Shown: positions 25,456 through 33,658 of the stretch, piece by piece
Numbering within the stretch: position 1 is the stretch's first letter
Layout: each line of letters starts with the position of its first letter
Origin: Streptomyces vinaceus
GTDB taxonomy: Bacteria; Actinomycetota; Actinomycetes; Streptomycetales; Streptomycetaceae
Length of the DNA: 64,000 bases
Assembly: GCF_008704935.1 (NCBI RefSeq)
Contig: NZ_CP023692.1
Span: 7,045,501 to 7,109,500, forward strand
Direction of reading: 5' to 3'
The notes under the pieces: generated by a model
Databases searched by the model: none
What the model saw: the letters and a program-made list of their open reading frames with translations, nothing else
What the model was told of the DNA's origin: nothing
Made by a program: the position numbers and the translations under genes

Positions 25456-28059
25456 TTACGGCAGGAGTTCGACGTAGCCGTCGGTTCCGTGGACGCGGAT
25501 GCGTTGGCCGTCGCGGATCAGCCGGGTGGCCCGCTCCACGCCCACGACGGCCGGCAGACCGTACTCCCGGGCGATCACCGCGCCGTGCGTCATCAGGCCG
25601 CCCACCTCCGTCACGAGGCCCGCGATGGCGACGAACAGCGGCGACCAACTGGGGTCCGTGAAGGGCGTGACCAGGATGTCGCCCTCTTCGAGATCGGCGT
25701 CCGCCATGTCGAGGATCACGCGGGCCCTGCCCTCGACGGTCCCGGCGGAGACCGGTACGCCGGCCAAGGCGCCGGCCGGCACGTCGTCGCGCCGGTACGC
25801 CCCGGTGAGGGCTTCGCCGTCCGAGGTGAGCACCCGCGGCGGCGTGAGCGCGTGGTGGGCCCGGAACGCCTCCTCGCGCTCCCGGATCAGCCGGGGGTCG
25901 ACCACCCGGTTCGAGCGCACGACGTCGTGCAGTTCCTGGAAGGTGAGGTGGAAGACCTCCTCCCGCTCACGGAGCACACCCGCCCGGACCAGGCGCCCGG
26001 CCTCCGCCAACAGGGCCTGCTTGTACAGGAAGTAGCGGCTGATGATGCCGTACTTGGGGTACTCGCGGTACCCGATGAAGGTTCTGACCCGGTCGATCAT
26101 CGCCTTGGTCTCGTCGGCCTTCCGCTCGCCGTCCGGCAGCGCGCGCAGGCGGGACAGCACGTCCCGTTCCTTCTCCTGCGCCTTCCGCCGGCCCTGCTCG
26201 AAGCGCCGTTCGGCCGCGCCCGGTTCGAAGTTCCGCACGTTGTCGAGGATCACGGGCACGAGCGTGCTCGGGCGTTCGCGCCAGCGCGGCCTCGTGATGT
26301 CGATCTCGCCGACGCAGCGCATGCCGTACCGGTCGAGGTACGCCTCGATCGCGTCGCGCGCCTCCGCGCCGCCCGGGACCTTCGCCAGCTCCTCCAGGAA
26401 GTCCTCGTCCCGCGCGCCCTCCAGGTACGCCACCACCTCCGGATGCGGGCGGACCACGTCCGCGACGTCGAGCAGCGCCAGACCCATCTCGGACGTGATG
26501 TTGTCGGGGGCGGACAGCGTCAGCGTGTCAGCGGCGTTCTTCTCGCCCAGCCACTCCCACAGCGTGTCGTTGAGCCACCACGTGGCCTCCATCCCCGCCA
26601 TGATCGCCTGAATGCTCAGCGGATCACTGAGCACGCGCTTGTGCTCCTCGAAGGCCTCCAGCAGGAAGTCGAAGAGCGCCGGTCCGCTCTTGCTCCTGAT
26701 GTCGCGCTCCAGGGCGGCGATCGACGCCTCGCTGCGCTCGATCAGCCCGGCGACGAGGGCCGGATCGGTTTCGATCGGGGCGGGCGCACCGCCGCCGGGC
26801 GGCGGCCCGCCGGGCCCCGTGTCCGGGAGCGACGGGACGAAGCCCTCGCGTTCGAGGACGGTCTCCAGAGCGTCCCTGATCAGCGGATCGCCCTTCCCCA
26901 TGGCCTCCAGGAGTCCGGCCCGGGCCGCGGGCGAGGCCAGGCGCCGGGTGACGTCGACGAACAGCCGCCCGCCGGCCTCGTGCATCGCCACCATGGCCGT
27001 CAGCTGCCACATGGAGTACCCCAGCGGCTTCATGGGGTCGGTCATCATCTGCCCGTGGCCGACGGAGACGTAGACGTGGTTCTCGTCGTCGTCGGTGACC
27101 GGGACGGGGAACAGCGTGGTGATCGGCCGGCTCTGCACGATCCGGAAATCGTCGTCGACCAGGCACCACTCGATGTCCTGCGGGCTGCCGAAGTGCGCTT
27201 CGATCCGCCGCCCGAGCTCCACCAGGCGCACGGCCTGCGCATCCGTCAGCGCCGGCAGCTCCTGCCGCCGCGCGTCGATCGCGACCTCCTGCGTACCGCC
27301 GTCCGGCAGGGGGGTCACGGCACGCCGTTTGACGGCGATCGTCCTGGCCACGACCTCGCCGTCCCGCACCTTGAAGACGTCCGGGTTCACCAGGCCGGAG
27401 ACCAGGGCCTCGCCGAGCCCGAAGCCGGCGTCCACGGTGGCGACCTTGCGGTCGCCGGTCACGGGGTCCGCCGTGAACAGGATGCCGGACGACTGCGGGA
27501 AGACCATCCGCTGCACGACCACGGCCATGTGGACGCTGCGGTGGTCGATACCGGCCCGCTGCCGGTAGGTGACGGCCCGCTCGGTGAACAGCGAGGCCCA
27601 GCACCGGCTGACGTCCCGCAGGACGGCAGCGGCCCCCATGACGTTCAGGTACGTGTCCTGCTGGCCGGCGAAGGAGGCCGTCGGCAGGTCCTCCGCCGTC
27701 GCGCTGGACCGGACGGCGTACGCGGTCTGCTCACCGGGCCCGGCCAGCTCCTGCGAGATCGCCGCCGCGACGTCGTCGGGGATGGCGGTTTCCTCGATGG
27801 TCCGGCGGATCCGCGCACTGAGCGCGCGGATCGCCTCCCGGTCGCCGGGGTCCACGCGCGACAGCTCGGCGATCTGCTCGTCGAGCGACGGTGCTTGCGC
27901 CAGGATCCGCCGGAACGCGTCCGTCGTCACGCAGAAGCCCCCCGGTACGCGGACGCCCTCGATCCGCGACAGCCCGCCCAGGTGCGCGCCCTTGCCGCCG
28001 ACGAGAGCGCCCTGATTCTCGCCGACCTCGTGAAGGGCCACCACGTACCGCCGGCTCAT
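25456..28059 (-). CDS. rph: rifampin phosphotransferase
   Basis: An 867-residue enzyme, the same length as characterised Rph proteins, related to PEP synthase. It transfers the ATP beta-phosphate to rifamycin (ansa-chain hydroxyl), inactivating the drug. The N-terminal ATP-grasp region shows GGKGAHLGGL, VPGGFCVTT and AYAVRSSATAEDLPTASFAG. The middle rifampin-binding domain follows, and the C-terminal swivelling domain has the catalytic His at about residue 825 in GGLMTHGAVIAREYG. ATG 28059 has a GGAGGTG site; a longer frame upstream is unlikely. A RAE-like repeat lies 130-150 bases upstream, so induction by rifamycins is expected. Confidence 0.95.
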   Translation of the reverse strand: MSRRYVVALHEVGENQGALVGGKGAHLGGLSRIEGVRVPGGFCVTTDAFRRILAQAPSLDEQIAELSRVDPGDREAIRALSARIRRTIEETAIPDDVAAAISQELAGPGEQTAYAVRSSATAEDLPTASFAGQQDTYLNVMGAAAVLRDVSRCWASLFTERAVTYRQRAGIDHRSVHMAVVVQRMVFPQSSGILFTADPVTGDRKVATVDAGFGLGEALVSGLVNPDVFKVRDGEVVARTIAVKRRAVTPLPDGGTQEVAIDARRQELPALTDAQAVRLVELGRRIEAHFGSPQDIEWCLVDDDFRIVQSRPITTLFPVPVTDDDENHVYVSVGHGQMMTDPMKPLGYSMWQLTAMVAMHEAGGRLFVDVTRRLASPAARAGLLEAMGKGDPLIRDALETVLEREGFVPSLPDTGPGGPPPGGGAPAPIETDPALVAGLIERSEASIAALERDIRSKSGPALFDFLLEAFEEHKRVLSDPLSIQAIMAGMEATWWLNDTLWEWLGEKNAADTLTLSAPDNITSEMGLALLDVADVVRPHPEVVAYLEGARDEDFLEELAKVPGGAEARDAIEAYLDRYGMRCVGEIDITRPRWRERPSTLVPVILDNVRNFEPGAAERRFEQGRRKAQEKERDVLSRLRALPDGERKADETKAMIDRVRTFIGYREYPKYGIISRYFLYKQALLAEAGRLVRAGVLREREEVFHLTFQELHDVVRSNRVVDPRLIREREEAFRAHHALTPPRVLTSDGEALTGAYRRDDVPAGALAGVPVSAGTVEGRARVILDMADADLEEGDILVTPFTDPSWSPLFVAIAGLVTEVGGLMTHGAVIAREYGLPAVVGVERATRLIRDGQRIRVHGTDGYVELLP

Positions 28060-28188
28060 CGCGACACCTCCGAGACGGCCGCGCCCGTCCTCATCCCCGG
28101 GTTCCTTCCATACGCCGACAGCAACACACGCACGTCGTGCCCTCATTTCCGCAGGTTGTGGCATCGGTCGCCGATTCTCCGCCGTGAT

Positions 28189-28210
28189 GGGGGCCTTGTG
28201 GCAAGCCCCC
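28189..28210 (-). promoter_or_regulatory. rifamycin-associated element (RAE)-like inverted repeat
   Basis: Read on the minus strand, towards rph, it is GGGGGCTTGCCACAAGGCCC followed by CC. As I recall the published 19-bp RAE, GGGGCTTGCGGCAAGGCCC, this differs only at two central positions and keeps the one-base asymmetry of the arms. RAEs precede rifamycin-inactivating genes (rph, rgt, rox, arr) in actinomycetes and are needed for their induction. It sits between rph and the divergent kinase gene. Confidence 0.75.
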
Positions 28211-28224
28211 TGGTGCGCTATAAG
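28196..28224 (+). promoter_or_regulatory. sigma-70-like promoter facing the APH-type gene, -35 inside the RAE
   Basis: TTGTGG (28196-28201), a 17-base spacer and TATAAG (28219-28224) form a good vegetative promoter on the plus strand. The -35 box is the centre of the RAE-like repeat. Predicted transcription start is near 28231, directly before a terminator-like hairpin. Confidence 0.5.
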
Positions 28225-28232
28225 TTGAGAGT

Positions 28233-28268
28233 GGCAAGGAGAGTCCTCTCCTTGCCTTTGCTTTTTCC
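28233..28268 (+). terminator. intrinsic terminator/attenuator just downstream of the plus-strand promoter
   Basis: Arms GGCAAGGAGAG (28233-28243) and CTCTCCTTGCC (28246-28256) are perfectly complementary; the hairpin can form ten pairs with a four-base loop and is followed by TTTGCTTTTTCC. It is a textbook intrinsic terminator, rare in this GC-rich genome. No plus-strand gene ends here, so it would act as a leader attenuator for the gene at 28323. Confidence 0.65.
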
Positions 28269-28322
28269 GCGGCCGCTTTTCTCCCGGACCGCTGCGCCCC
28301 CGCCCGGCTACGGTTGCTCCCC

Positions 28323-29243
28323 ATGACGGACACCGGGACGGACATCACCGAGCACCTGATCCGGGACCTGCTGCGCGAGCAGCACCCCGATCTGGCGGAG
28401 CACCCCTTGGAGCTCGGAGCGCGCGGCTGGGACAACCAGGTGTGGCGGCTCGGCGACGACTTCGCCGTACGGCTGCCCTGGGCGACGCAGGACGCGGACG
28501 CGCTGCTGCGCAAGGAACACGCCTGGCTGCCCGTCCTGGCCCCCGGCCTTCCGCTGCGGATCCCCGTCCCCCAGCGCCTCGGCCGGCCCTCCGAACGGTT
28601 TCCGCGCCCCTGGCTCGTCACCACGTGGGTGCCGGGCGAGCCCGCCGACCGAGCGCCCGCGACGCACCCCACGGACGCGGCCGTCACCCTGGCCGCCTTC
28701 CTGACGGCTTTTCACCGGCCCGCCCCCGAGGGGGCACCCGAAGGCCGGGACCGCGGGGGACCGCTGCCCGACCAGAGCGAACGCTTCACGCTCGGGCTCG
28801 CCTCCGCCACCGAACTCGGCCTGATCCGCGACCCGGACGCCGTCCGCGCGGTCTGGGAGGACGCCGCCGCCGCGCCGGACTGGGCGGGACCGCGCCTGTG
28901 GCTCCACGGAGACCTGCATCCGGCCAACATCCTGACCGCGAACGGCACCTTCTGCGGCGTGATCGACTTCGGAGACCTGTTCGCCGGCGACCCCGCCTGT
29001 GACCTCGCCGCCGCCTGGATCCTGCTGCCGGACGGCGCCGTCGACCACTTCCACCGGGCCTACCGGCCGACCCCCGACGCGGCGACCCTGCGCCGGGCCC
29101 GCGGCTGGGCCGTGCTGCGCGCCCTCGCCGGCATCCACATCGGACACGCCGGCGTTCAGGGCCACCCCGGGGGCAAGCCCACCTGGGGCCCGCCCGCCCA
29201 GGCCGCACTCCGCCGCCTCACCGCGTCGGTCCGGCGCCGGTGA
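28323..29243 (+). CDS. APH-family small-molecule phosphotransferase
   Basis: A 306-residue kinase of the aminoglycoside phosphotransferase (APH/choline kinase) fold. The catalytic loop is LWLHGDLHPANILTANG near residues 197-213 (Asp base, Asn metal ligand), and CGVIDFGDLFAGDPACDLAA is the DFG-equivalent. The N-terminal lobe contains WDNQVWRLGDDFAVRLP with the ATP-binding Lys replaced by Arg, common in this subgroup. Substrate may be an antibiotic or a metabolite. It is divergent from rph, shares its RAE-containing promoter region and has an attenuator-like hairpin in its leader, so the two kinases may be coregulated. Confidence 0.88.
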   Translation: MTDTGTDITEHLIRDLLREQHPDLAEHPLELGARGWDNQVWRLGDDFAVRLPWATQDADALLRKEHAWLPVLAPGLPLRIPVPQRLGRPSERFPRPWLVTTWVPGEPADRAPATHPTDAAVTLAAFLTAFHRPAPEGAPEGRDRGGPLPDQSERFTLGLASATELGLIRDPDAVRAVWEDAAAAPDWAGPRLWLHGDLHPANILTANGTFCGVIDFGDLFAGDPACDLAAAWILLPDGAVDHFHRAYRPTPDAATLRRARGWAVLRALAGIHIGHAGVQGHPGGKPTWGPPAQAALRRLTASVRRR

Positions 29244-29258
29244 GCGGCGCCCCCTCGC

Positions 29259-30818
29259 TCAGGCGGGCTCGTCGCGGCCGCCGCCCGGCTCGGAGAACTC
29301 GGCCTTCCCGGGGAGGAGGACGACGGCCGCGGCCGCCACGACCATCACCGCCGCACCGACGTAGAACGCGGCCGAGACGGCGCCGGTGACCGCGGACTTG
29401 AGCGCCGGGACCAGATCCGCGGGGATCCCGGCGGGCAGCGGCGAGCCCTGCTGCGTCGCCGCCACCGCCTTCCCGATGGACCGCTCCACCCGGTCGAAGC
29501 GGTCGGAGGCGATACGGCCGTCCTCGTGCAGGATCCGGCTCAGCCGCCCGCCCTGGAGGTGCGCCACGATCGCGCCCATCACCGCCAGACCCAGCGCCGC
29601 GCTGATCTCCCGCGCGGTCTGGAGCACACCGGCCGCGTTGCCGCGCATCCGCATGGAGGTGTTGTTGAGCGCGGTGATCCAGGCCGGGCTGACGCAGAGC
29701 CCCATTCCGATGCCCATGGCGCAGTAGAAGGGCACCAGCCAGCCGTAGTGCTGGCGGTGCAGTTCCACCGCCGAACACAGCAGGGCCCCCACGCACAGGA
29801 CCATCCCGGCTCCCAGCGGAACGCGCGGCCCCAGCCGGTCGTACAGCCTTCCCCCGAGCGGCGCGAACACCACCGTGGGGAGCGTGAGGGGCAGTACGGC
29901 GATACCGGCCTCGAAGGGCGACATCCCCACGACGTCCTGGAGCCAGACGACTCCGAACACCGCGAAGCCGACGAACGCGAAACGCACCGAGGAGATGACG
30001 CCGGCCCCCACCGCGAACTCCCTGTTCTCGAACAGCTCGAAGTGCATGAGCGGATCCGGACGTCGCCGCTCGCGCAGCACCAGGAGCGTCATCAGGACGG
30101 CTCCGGTGGCGAGGAGCGAGATGACGGCTGCCGAGTCCCATCCCCAGTACCGGGCCTGCATGAGGGGGAGGACCAGGCAGACCAGGGCGCCGATCAGCAG
30201 GGGGGCGCTCCTCCAGTCCACGGGTTCGCGCCGACGTGGCTCGCGCGCGAGCAGGAAGCGCGCGAGGACCAGTGCGCCGATGCCCAGGGGCGGATTGACG
30301 AAGAAGATCGCGCGCCAGGAGAACGCCGTCGTCAGTACGCCGCCGATCAGCGGAGCCGTTCCGTACAGGAGGGTGGCGATGCTGGAGGAGATGCCCATGG
30401 CCTGGCCCCGCTCGCGGCGTCCGAACTCCTTGATGATGAGCACCTGGGAGGCGGGCCGCAGGATCGCCGCACCGGCCCCCTGGGCCGCGCGCGCGGCGAT
30501 GAGCCAGGCCTCCGTCTGGGCCAGGCCCGCCGCGACCGAGGCCAGGACGAACAGGGCGGTGCCGAAGCGGAAGGCGCGTTCGTGGCCGAAGGCGTCGCCG
30601 ATGCGTCCGCCGATCGGGCTCATGCAGGCGAAACTGAGCAGATAGGCGTTGATGACCCACTGCAGTCCGGTGGTCGAGGCGTCCAGGCTCCGCTGGATGG
30701 TGGGGAGCGCGACCAGTACCACCAGGGCGTCGATGGCGACCATCGACGAGGCGCAGGTCATCACGCCCAGGACCCACCAACGGTGACGCTCGCCCTTGAA
30801 CCGCTGTCGCCGCGTCAC
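29259..30818 (-). CDS. MFS drug exporter, DHA2 (14-helix) type
   Basis: A 519-residue transporter. GTG 30818 follows GGAAGGAAA; the frame upstream is non-coding in character. Motif A reads GGRIGDAFGHERAFRFG after helix 2, and motif C-like glycines in helix 5 (LIGGVLTTAFSWRAIFFVNP) mark it as an antiporter of EmrB/QacA type. A long hydrophilic loop near the end (DRFDRVERSIGKAVAATQQG) precedes the last helix. It likely exports hydrophobic drugs with proton exchange. It converges on the APH gene with a 15-base gap. Confidence 0.9.
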   Translation of the reverse strand: MTRRQRFKGERHRWWVLGVMTCASSMVAIDALVVLVALPTIQRSLDASTTGLQWVINAYLLSFACMSPIGGRIGDAFGHERAFRFGTALFVLASVAAGLAQTEAWLIAARAAQGAGAAILRPASQVLIIKEFGRRERGQAMGISSSIATLLYGTAPLIGGVLTTAFSWRAIFFVNPPLGIGALVLARFLLAREPRRREPVDWRSAPLLIGALVCLVLPLMQARYWGWDSAAVISLLATGAVLMTLLVLRERRRPDPLMHFELFENREFAVGAGVISSVRFAFVGFAVFGVVWLQDVVGMSPFEAGIAVLPLTLPTVVFAPLGGRLYDRLGPRVPLGAGMVLCVGALLCSAVELHRQHYGWLVPFYCAMGIGMGLCVSPAWITALNNTSMRMRGNAAGVLQTAREISAALGLAVMGAIVAHLQGGRLSRILHEDGRIASDRFDRVERSIGKAVAATQQGSPLPAGIPADLVPALKSAVTGAVSAAFYVGAAVMVVAAAAVVLLPGKAEFSEPGGGRDEPA

Positions 30819-31052
30819 GGGTTTCCTTCCGGCAGATTCGGTCCGCCCCTTCCTTCTTACACGGTTTTGCCGCCGCTCTTCCGCAGCCGTGCAGGACACC
30901 CCGCGAGGTGGTGCCCACCGACCGGCACGACAGACGCGGAGTGGGCACGGCACAGGTGAGCGCGGCACGGTGTTCGCCCGTGCGGCCGAGGGCGGCGGCG
31001 CGGAGGTGGGCTTCCACCTGCCGCCCCACACCCCGGTCCGGGTCCGAAGCCG

Positions 31053-31865
31053 TCAGGCCGGGTCGTTCGACGCCGCGTAGACGACGAGGGTCTGCTCCGG
31101 CCGCCCCGCGACGTGGAACGCCGTGTAGGCGTACGTGACCACGCCCCCGTCCGGCGACCGGAGCCGCTTGTGCCCGCCCCCGCGTGGCTCGACCTCGAAC
31201 CGCGGCCACCATTGCCGCACTTCGGGGCTGCCTTGGTGCAGTTCGTCCACCAGCCGGCCGAAGCGCGGATCGCCGGGGCGGGCGCCGGCCAGGGTGCGCA
31301 ACCGCGCGAGCAGCCCCCGCGCCTCCGCCTCCCAGTCCACCAGGACCTCCCGGGCCCGCGGTTCCAGGAACGTCCAGCGTGCGAAGTTCGGCGGGCGGCC
31401 GCCGGCGGTGACGAGGCCGGGGAACACCCTTTCGGTGGCCGGGTTGTGGCTCAGCACCTCGTACGCGCCGTCGATCACGAACGCCGGATGCGACGGGAGC
31501 AGCAGCGGTACGGCGGCCACCTCCGGGTCGATGGGCTCGGGGCGCGGCTCCCCGGCGGCCGGGGCGCGTCCGGCGAGCCGGAAGAGGTGGCCGCGCTCGT
31601 GCTCGTCGAGGCGGAGGGCGACGGCGAGGGCGTCCAGGACCTGGTCCGAGACACGGATGTCGCGGCCCTGCTCCAGGTACGTGTACCAGGTGGCGCTCAT
31701 CCCGGCGAGCAGCGCCAGCTCCTCGCGCCGCAGCCCGGGGGTGCGACGACGGCCCGTCGACGGCAGACCGGCCTCGCGCGGGGTGATGCGCTCGCGGCGG
31801 CTGCGCAGGAAGGCCGCGAGCTCGCGGCGCCGCTCCACGGCGTCGGACAGGTCGCTCTCCGACAT
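31053..31865 (-). CDS. XRE-family regulator with MmyB-like ligand domain
   Basis: A 270-residue regulator: HTH at about residues 10-90 (LAAFLRSRRERITPREAGLP, GLRREELALLAGMSATWYTY, QGRDIRVSDQVLDALA), then a PAS-like MmyB ligand-binding domain (PSHPAFVIDGAYEVLSHNPA, RFEVEPRGGGHKRLRSPDGG). Members bind fatty acids or other small ligands and control an adjacent oxidoreductase. Here the divergent SDR at 31972 is the obvious target; this regulator/SDR pairing is very common in streptomycetes. A CTGGATACCAG dyad at 31905-31915 in the shared promoter is a candidate operator. Confidence 0.92.
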   Translation of the reverse strand: MSESDLSDAVERRRELAAFLRSRRERITPREAGLPSTGRRRTPGLRREELALLAGMSATWYTYLEQGRDIRVSDQVLDALAVALRLDEHERGHLFRLAGRAPAAGEPRPEPIDPEVAAVPLLLPSHPAFVIDGAYEVLSHNPATERVFPGLVTAGGRPPNFARWTFLEPRAREVLVDWEAEARGLLARLRTLAGARPGDPRFGRLVDELHQGSPEVRQWWPRFEVEPRGGGHKRLRSPDGGVVTYAYTAFHVAGRPEQTLVVYAASNDPA

Positions 31866-31904
31866 GGCACTACCACCCCTGATTCCAGAATAAGTCGGCT
31901 CTGG

Positions 31905-31915
31905 ATACCAGGCTA
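31905..31915. promoter_or_regulatory. candidate operator between XRE regulator and SDR
   Basis: CTGG-ATA-CCAG dyad in the 106-base divergent region. Short and unproven; position is the main support. Confidence 0.35.
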
Positions 31916-31971
31916 AGCCTCTCGCACACTGGCCATGGCCGGCCGTCGACAGGGGGGCCGGGGCGAACGTC

Positions 31972-32757
31972 ATGAGAGGGCGGAACGAGGACATGGGCAA
32001 CAGCACGCAAGGACCCGTCACGTCGGGCATCACGGGCAAGGTCGTGGCCATCACCGGGGCGAGCAGCGGGATCGGGGAAGCGACCGCACTGCTGCTCGCC
32101 GAACGCGGCGCCCGCCTCGTGCTGGGCGCACGCCGCACCGAGCGCCTCGCGGAGCTGACCGCGCGGATCGAGGATGCGGGTGGTGAGGCGGTCCACCTCC
32201 GTACGGACGTGACCCGGATCGACGACCTCCGGGCGCTGGTCGCCCACGCGGTCGAGCGCTTCGGGCGACTGGACGTGCTCGTCGGAAACGCCGGGGTGGG
32301 CACGATCTCGCCGCTGGACGATCTGCGCACCGACGAGTGGGACCACATGGTCGACGTCAACATCAAGGGCGTGCTGCACGGCATCGGCGCTGCCCTGCCC
32401 GTGTTCCGCGCCCAGGGCGGCGGCCACTTCGTCACCACGGCGTCCACGGCCGCGTACCGGGTCGTCCCGGCGATGGCCGTGTACGCCGGCACGAAGGTCG
32501 CCGTACGGGCCATCTGCGAGGGCCTGCGCCAAGAGGCGGGGCCGGCCCTGCGGGTGACGACGGTCTCGCCCGGCCTGATCTCCACCGACTTCGCCGAGGC
32601 GTCGAGCAACGACCGGGTCCGCGGCGACATCACGCGCATGCGGGACGAGGTCGGCATCGAGCCCGCGGCGGTGGCCCAGGCAGTCGCCTACGCGATCGAG
32701 CAGCCGGCGGACGTGGACGTGAACGAGATCGTGGTCCGGCCGACCGCCCAGAGCTGA
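31972..32757 (+). CDS. short-chain dehydrogenase/reductase
   Basis: A 261-residue classical SDR. The NADP-binding motif is VVAITGASSGIGEATALLLA with GARRTERL after beta-2 (Arg-Arg, NADPH preference), NAG in VGNAGVGT, and the catalytic Ser/Tyr/Lys in TTASTAAYRVVPAMAVYAGT then KVAVR. The C-terminal segment DVDVNEIVVRPTAQ is typical of the YdfG-like group acting on small keto or hydroxy substrates. Likely controlled by the divergent XRE regulator. ATG 31993 is an alternative start. Ends eight bases before the convergent kinase gene. Confidence 0.9.
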   Translation: MRGRNEDMGNSTQGPVTSGITGKVVAITGASSGIGEATALLLAERGARLVLGARRTERLAELTARIEDAGGEAVHLRTDVTRIDDLRALVAHAVERFGRLDVLVGNAGVGTISPLDDLRTDEWDHMVDVNIKGVLHGIGAALPVFRAQGGGHFVTTASTAAYRVVPAMAVYAGTKVAVRAICEGLRQEAGPALRVTTVSPGLISTDFAEASSNDRVRGDITRMRDEVGIEPAAVAQAVAYAIEQPADVDVNEIVVRPTAQS

Positions 32758-32764
32758 CCGGGGC

Positions 32765-33427
32765 TCAGGCGCGGTGCGCGACCGCCGCCAGGGCGTCCTT
32801 GACCTCCTGGGCCACGCGGGCCGCGTCCTCGGGGTTGTGCACCACGTCGGTGCGGTTCATGTCGATGACGAGGACCTCGCTGGCCGAGTAGTGCTTGTGC
32901 ACCCAGTCGTCGTAGCCGGACCACAGCGTCCGGTAGTACTCGACGAGGCTCTCGTCCTGTTCGAAGTTGCGGCCCCGCAGTCCGATGCGGTGCAGCACCG
33001 TCTCGAAGTCGGCCTTGAGGTAGACCATGAGGTCGGGTGCCTTGCGGTACGGCAGGCCGTCGATCTCGCGCATCATCTCGCTGAGCAGCCCCTCGTACAC
33101 CTGCATTTCGAGGGAGCTGATCCGGCCCAGGTCGTGGTTGACCTTGGCGAAGTACCAGTCCTCGTAGATGGACCGGTCGAGGACGTTGTCCCCCTGCTTG
33201 TACGCCTCCTTGATCGCGGCGAACCGCGTCTGCAGGAAGTACAGCTGGAGCAGGAAGGGGTAGCGCTTGGCCTGGATCTCCTCGGGGCTCGCCGTGTAGA
33301 AGAGCGGGAGGATCGGATTGTCTTCGACGCTCTCGTAGAAGACCTCGCTGCCCAGCTCCTTGGCGAGCAGCTCGGCCACGCTCGTCTTGCCGATTCCGAT
33401 CATGCCTCCGACGCAGATCACTGGCAT
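32765..33427 (-). CDS. deoxynucleoside kinase
   Basis: A 220-residue P-loop kinase of the dCK/dGK/dNK family. Walker A: VGGMIGIGKTSVAEL at residues 6-20; the ERS/DRS nucleoside-binding motif in NVLDRSIYEDWYFAKV; the lid arginines in RIGLRGRNFEQDESL. It would phosphorylate deoxynucleosides with ATP for nucleotide salvage in the cytoplasm. A stand-alone gene with less extreme codon use than its neighbours, as expected for a housekeeping-like function. The upstream region holds a 19-bp AT-rich inverted repeat at 33611. Confidence 0.9.
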   Translation of the reverse strand: MPVICVGGMIGIGKTSVAELLAKELGSEVFYESVEDNPILPLFYTASPEEIQAKRYPFLLQLYFLQTRFAAIKEAYKQGDNVLDRSIYEDWYFAKVNHDLGRISSLEMQVYEGLLSEMMREIDGLPYRKAPDLMVYLKADFETVLHRIGLRGRNFEQDESLVEYYRTLWSGYDDWVHKHYSASEVLVIDMNRTDVVHNPEDAARVAQEVKDALAAVAHRA

Positions 33428-33610
33428 ACCTCACTTCTCCCCTGGGGATCTTCTGTTCGTGGGCGGGTGGGCCGGCGACCCACAACGCGAAGACGCACGC
33501 CGGCGCTCACGCGATTCCCCGGGATCTTCATGATCAGCGTCGTGTGGCCCCGTCCGGACCGTTCCGCGGCCGCCGTGAACAGGGGCGAACCGCAGCCGAG
33601 AGGCCGCCCT

Positions 33611-33629
33611 GAATCTTAAATGAAGATTC
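33611..33629. repeat. AT-rich inverted repeat between the PfpI-like and kinase genes
   Basis: GAATCTT-AAATG-AAGATTC, perfect seven-base arms, 30 bases after the PfpI-like stop and 184 bases before the kinase start, both on the minus strand. No T-run follows. It may end the upstream transcript or serve as an operator over the kinase promoter. Confidence 0.5.
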
Positions 33630-33658
33630 ACTCGGTCCCGGCCAGAGCCGGCCCGGCC

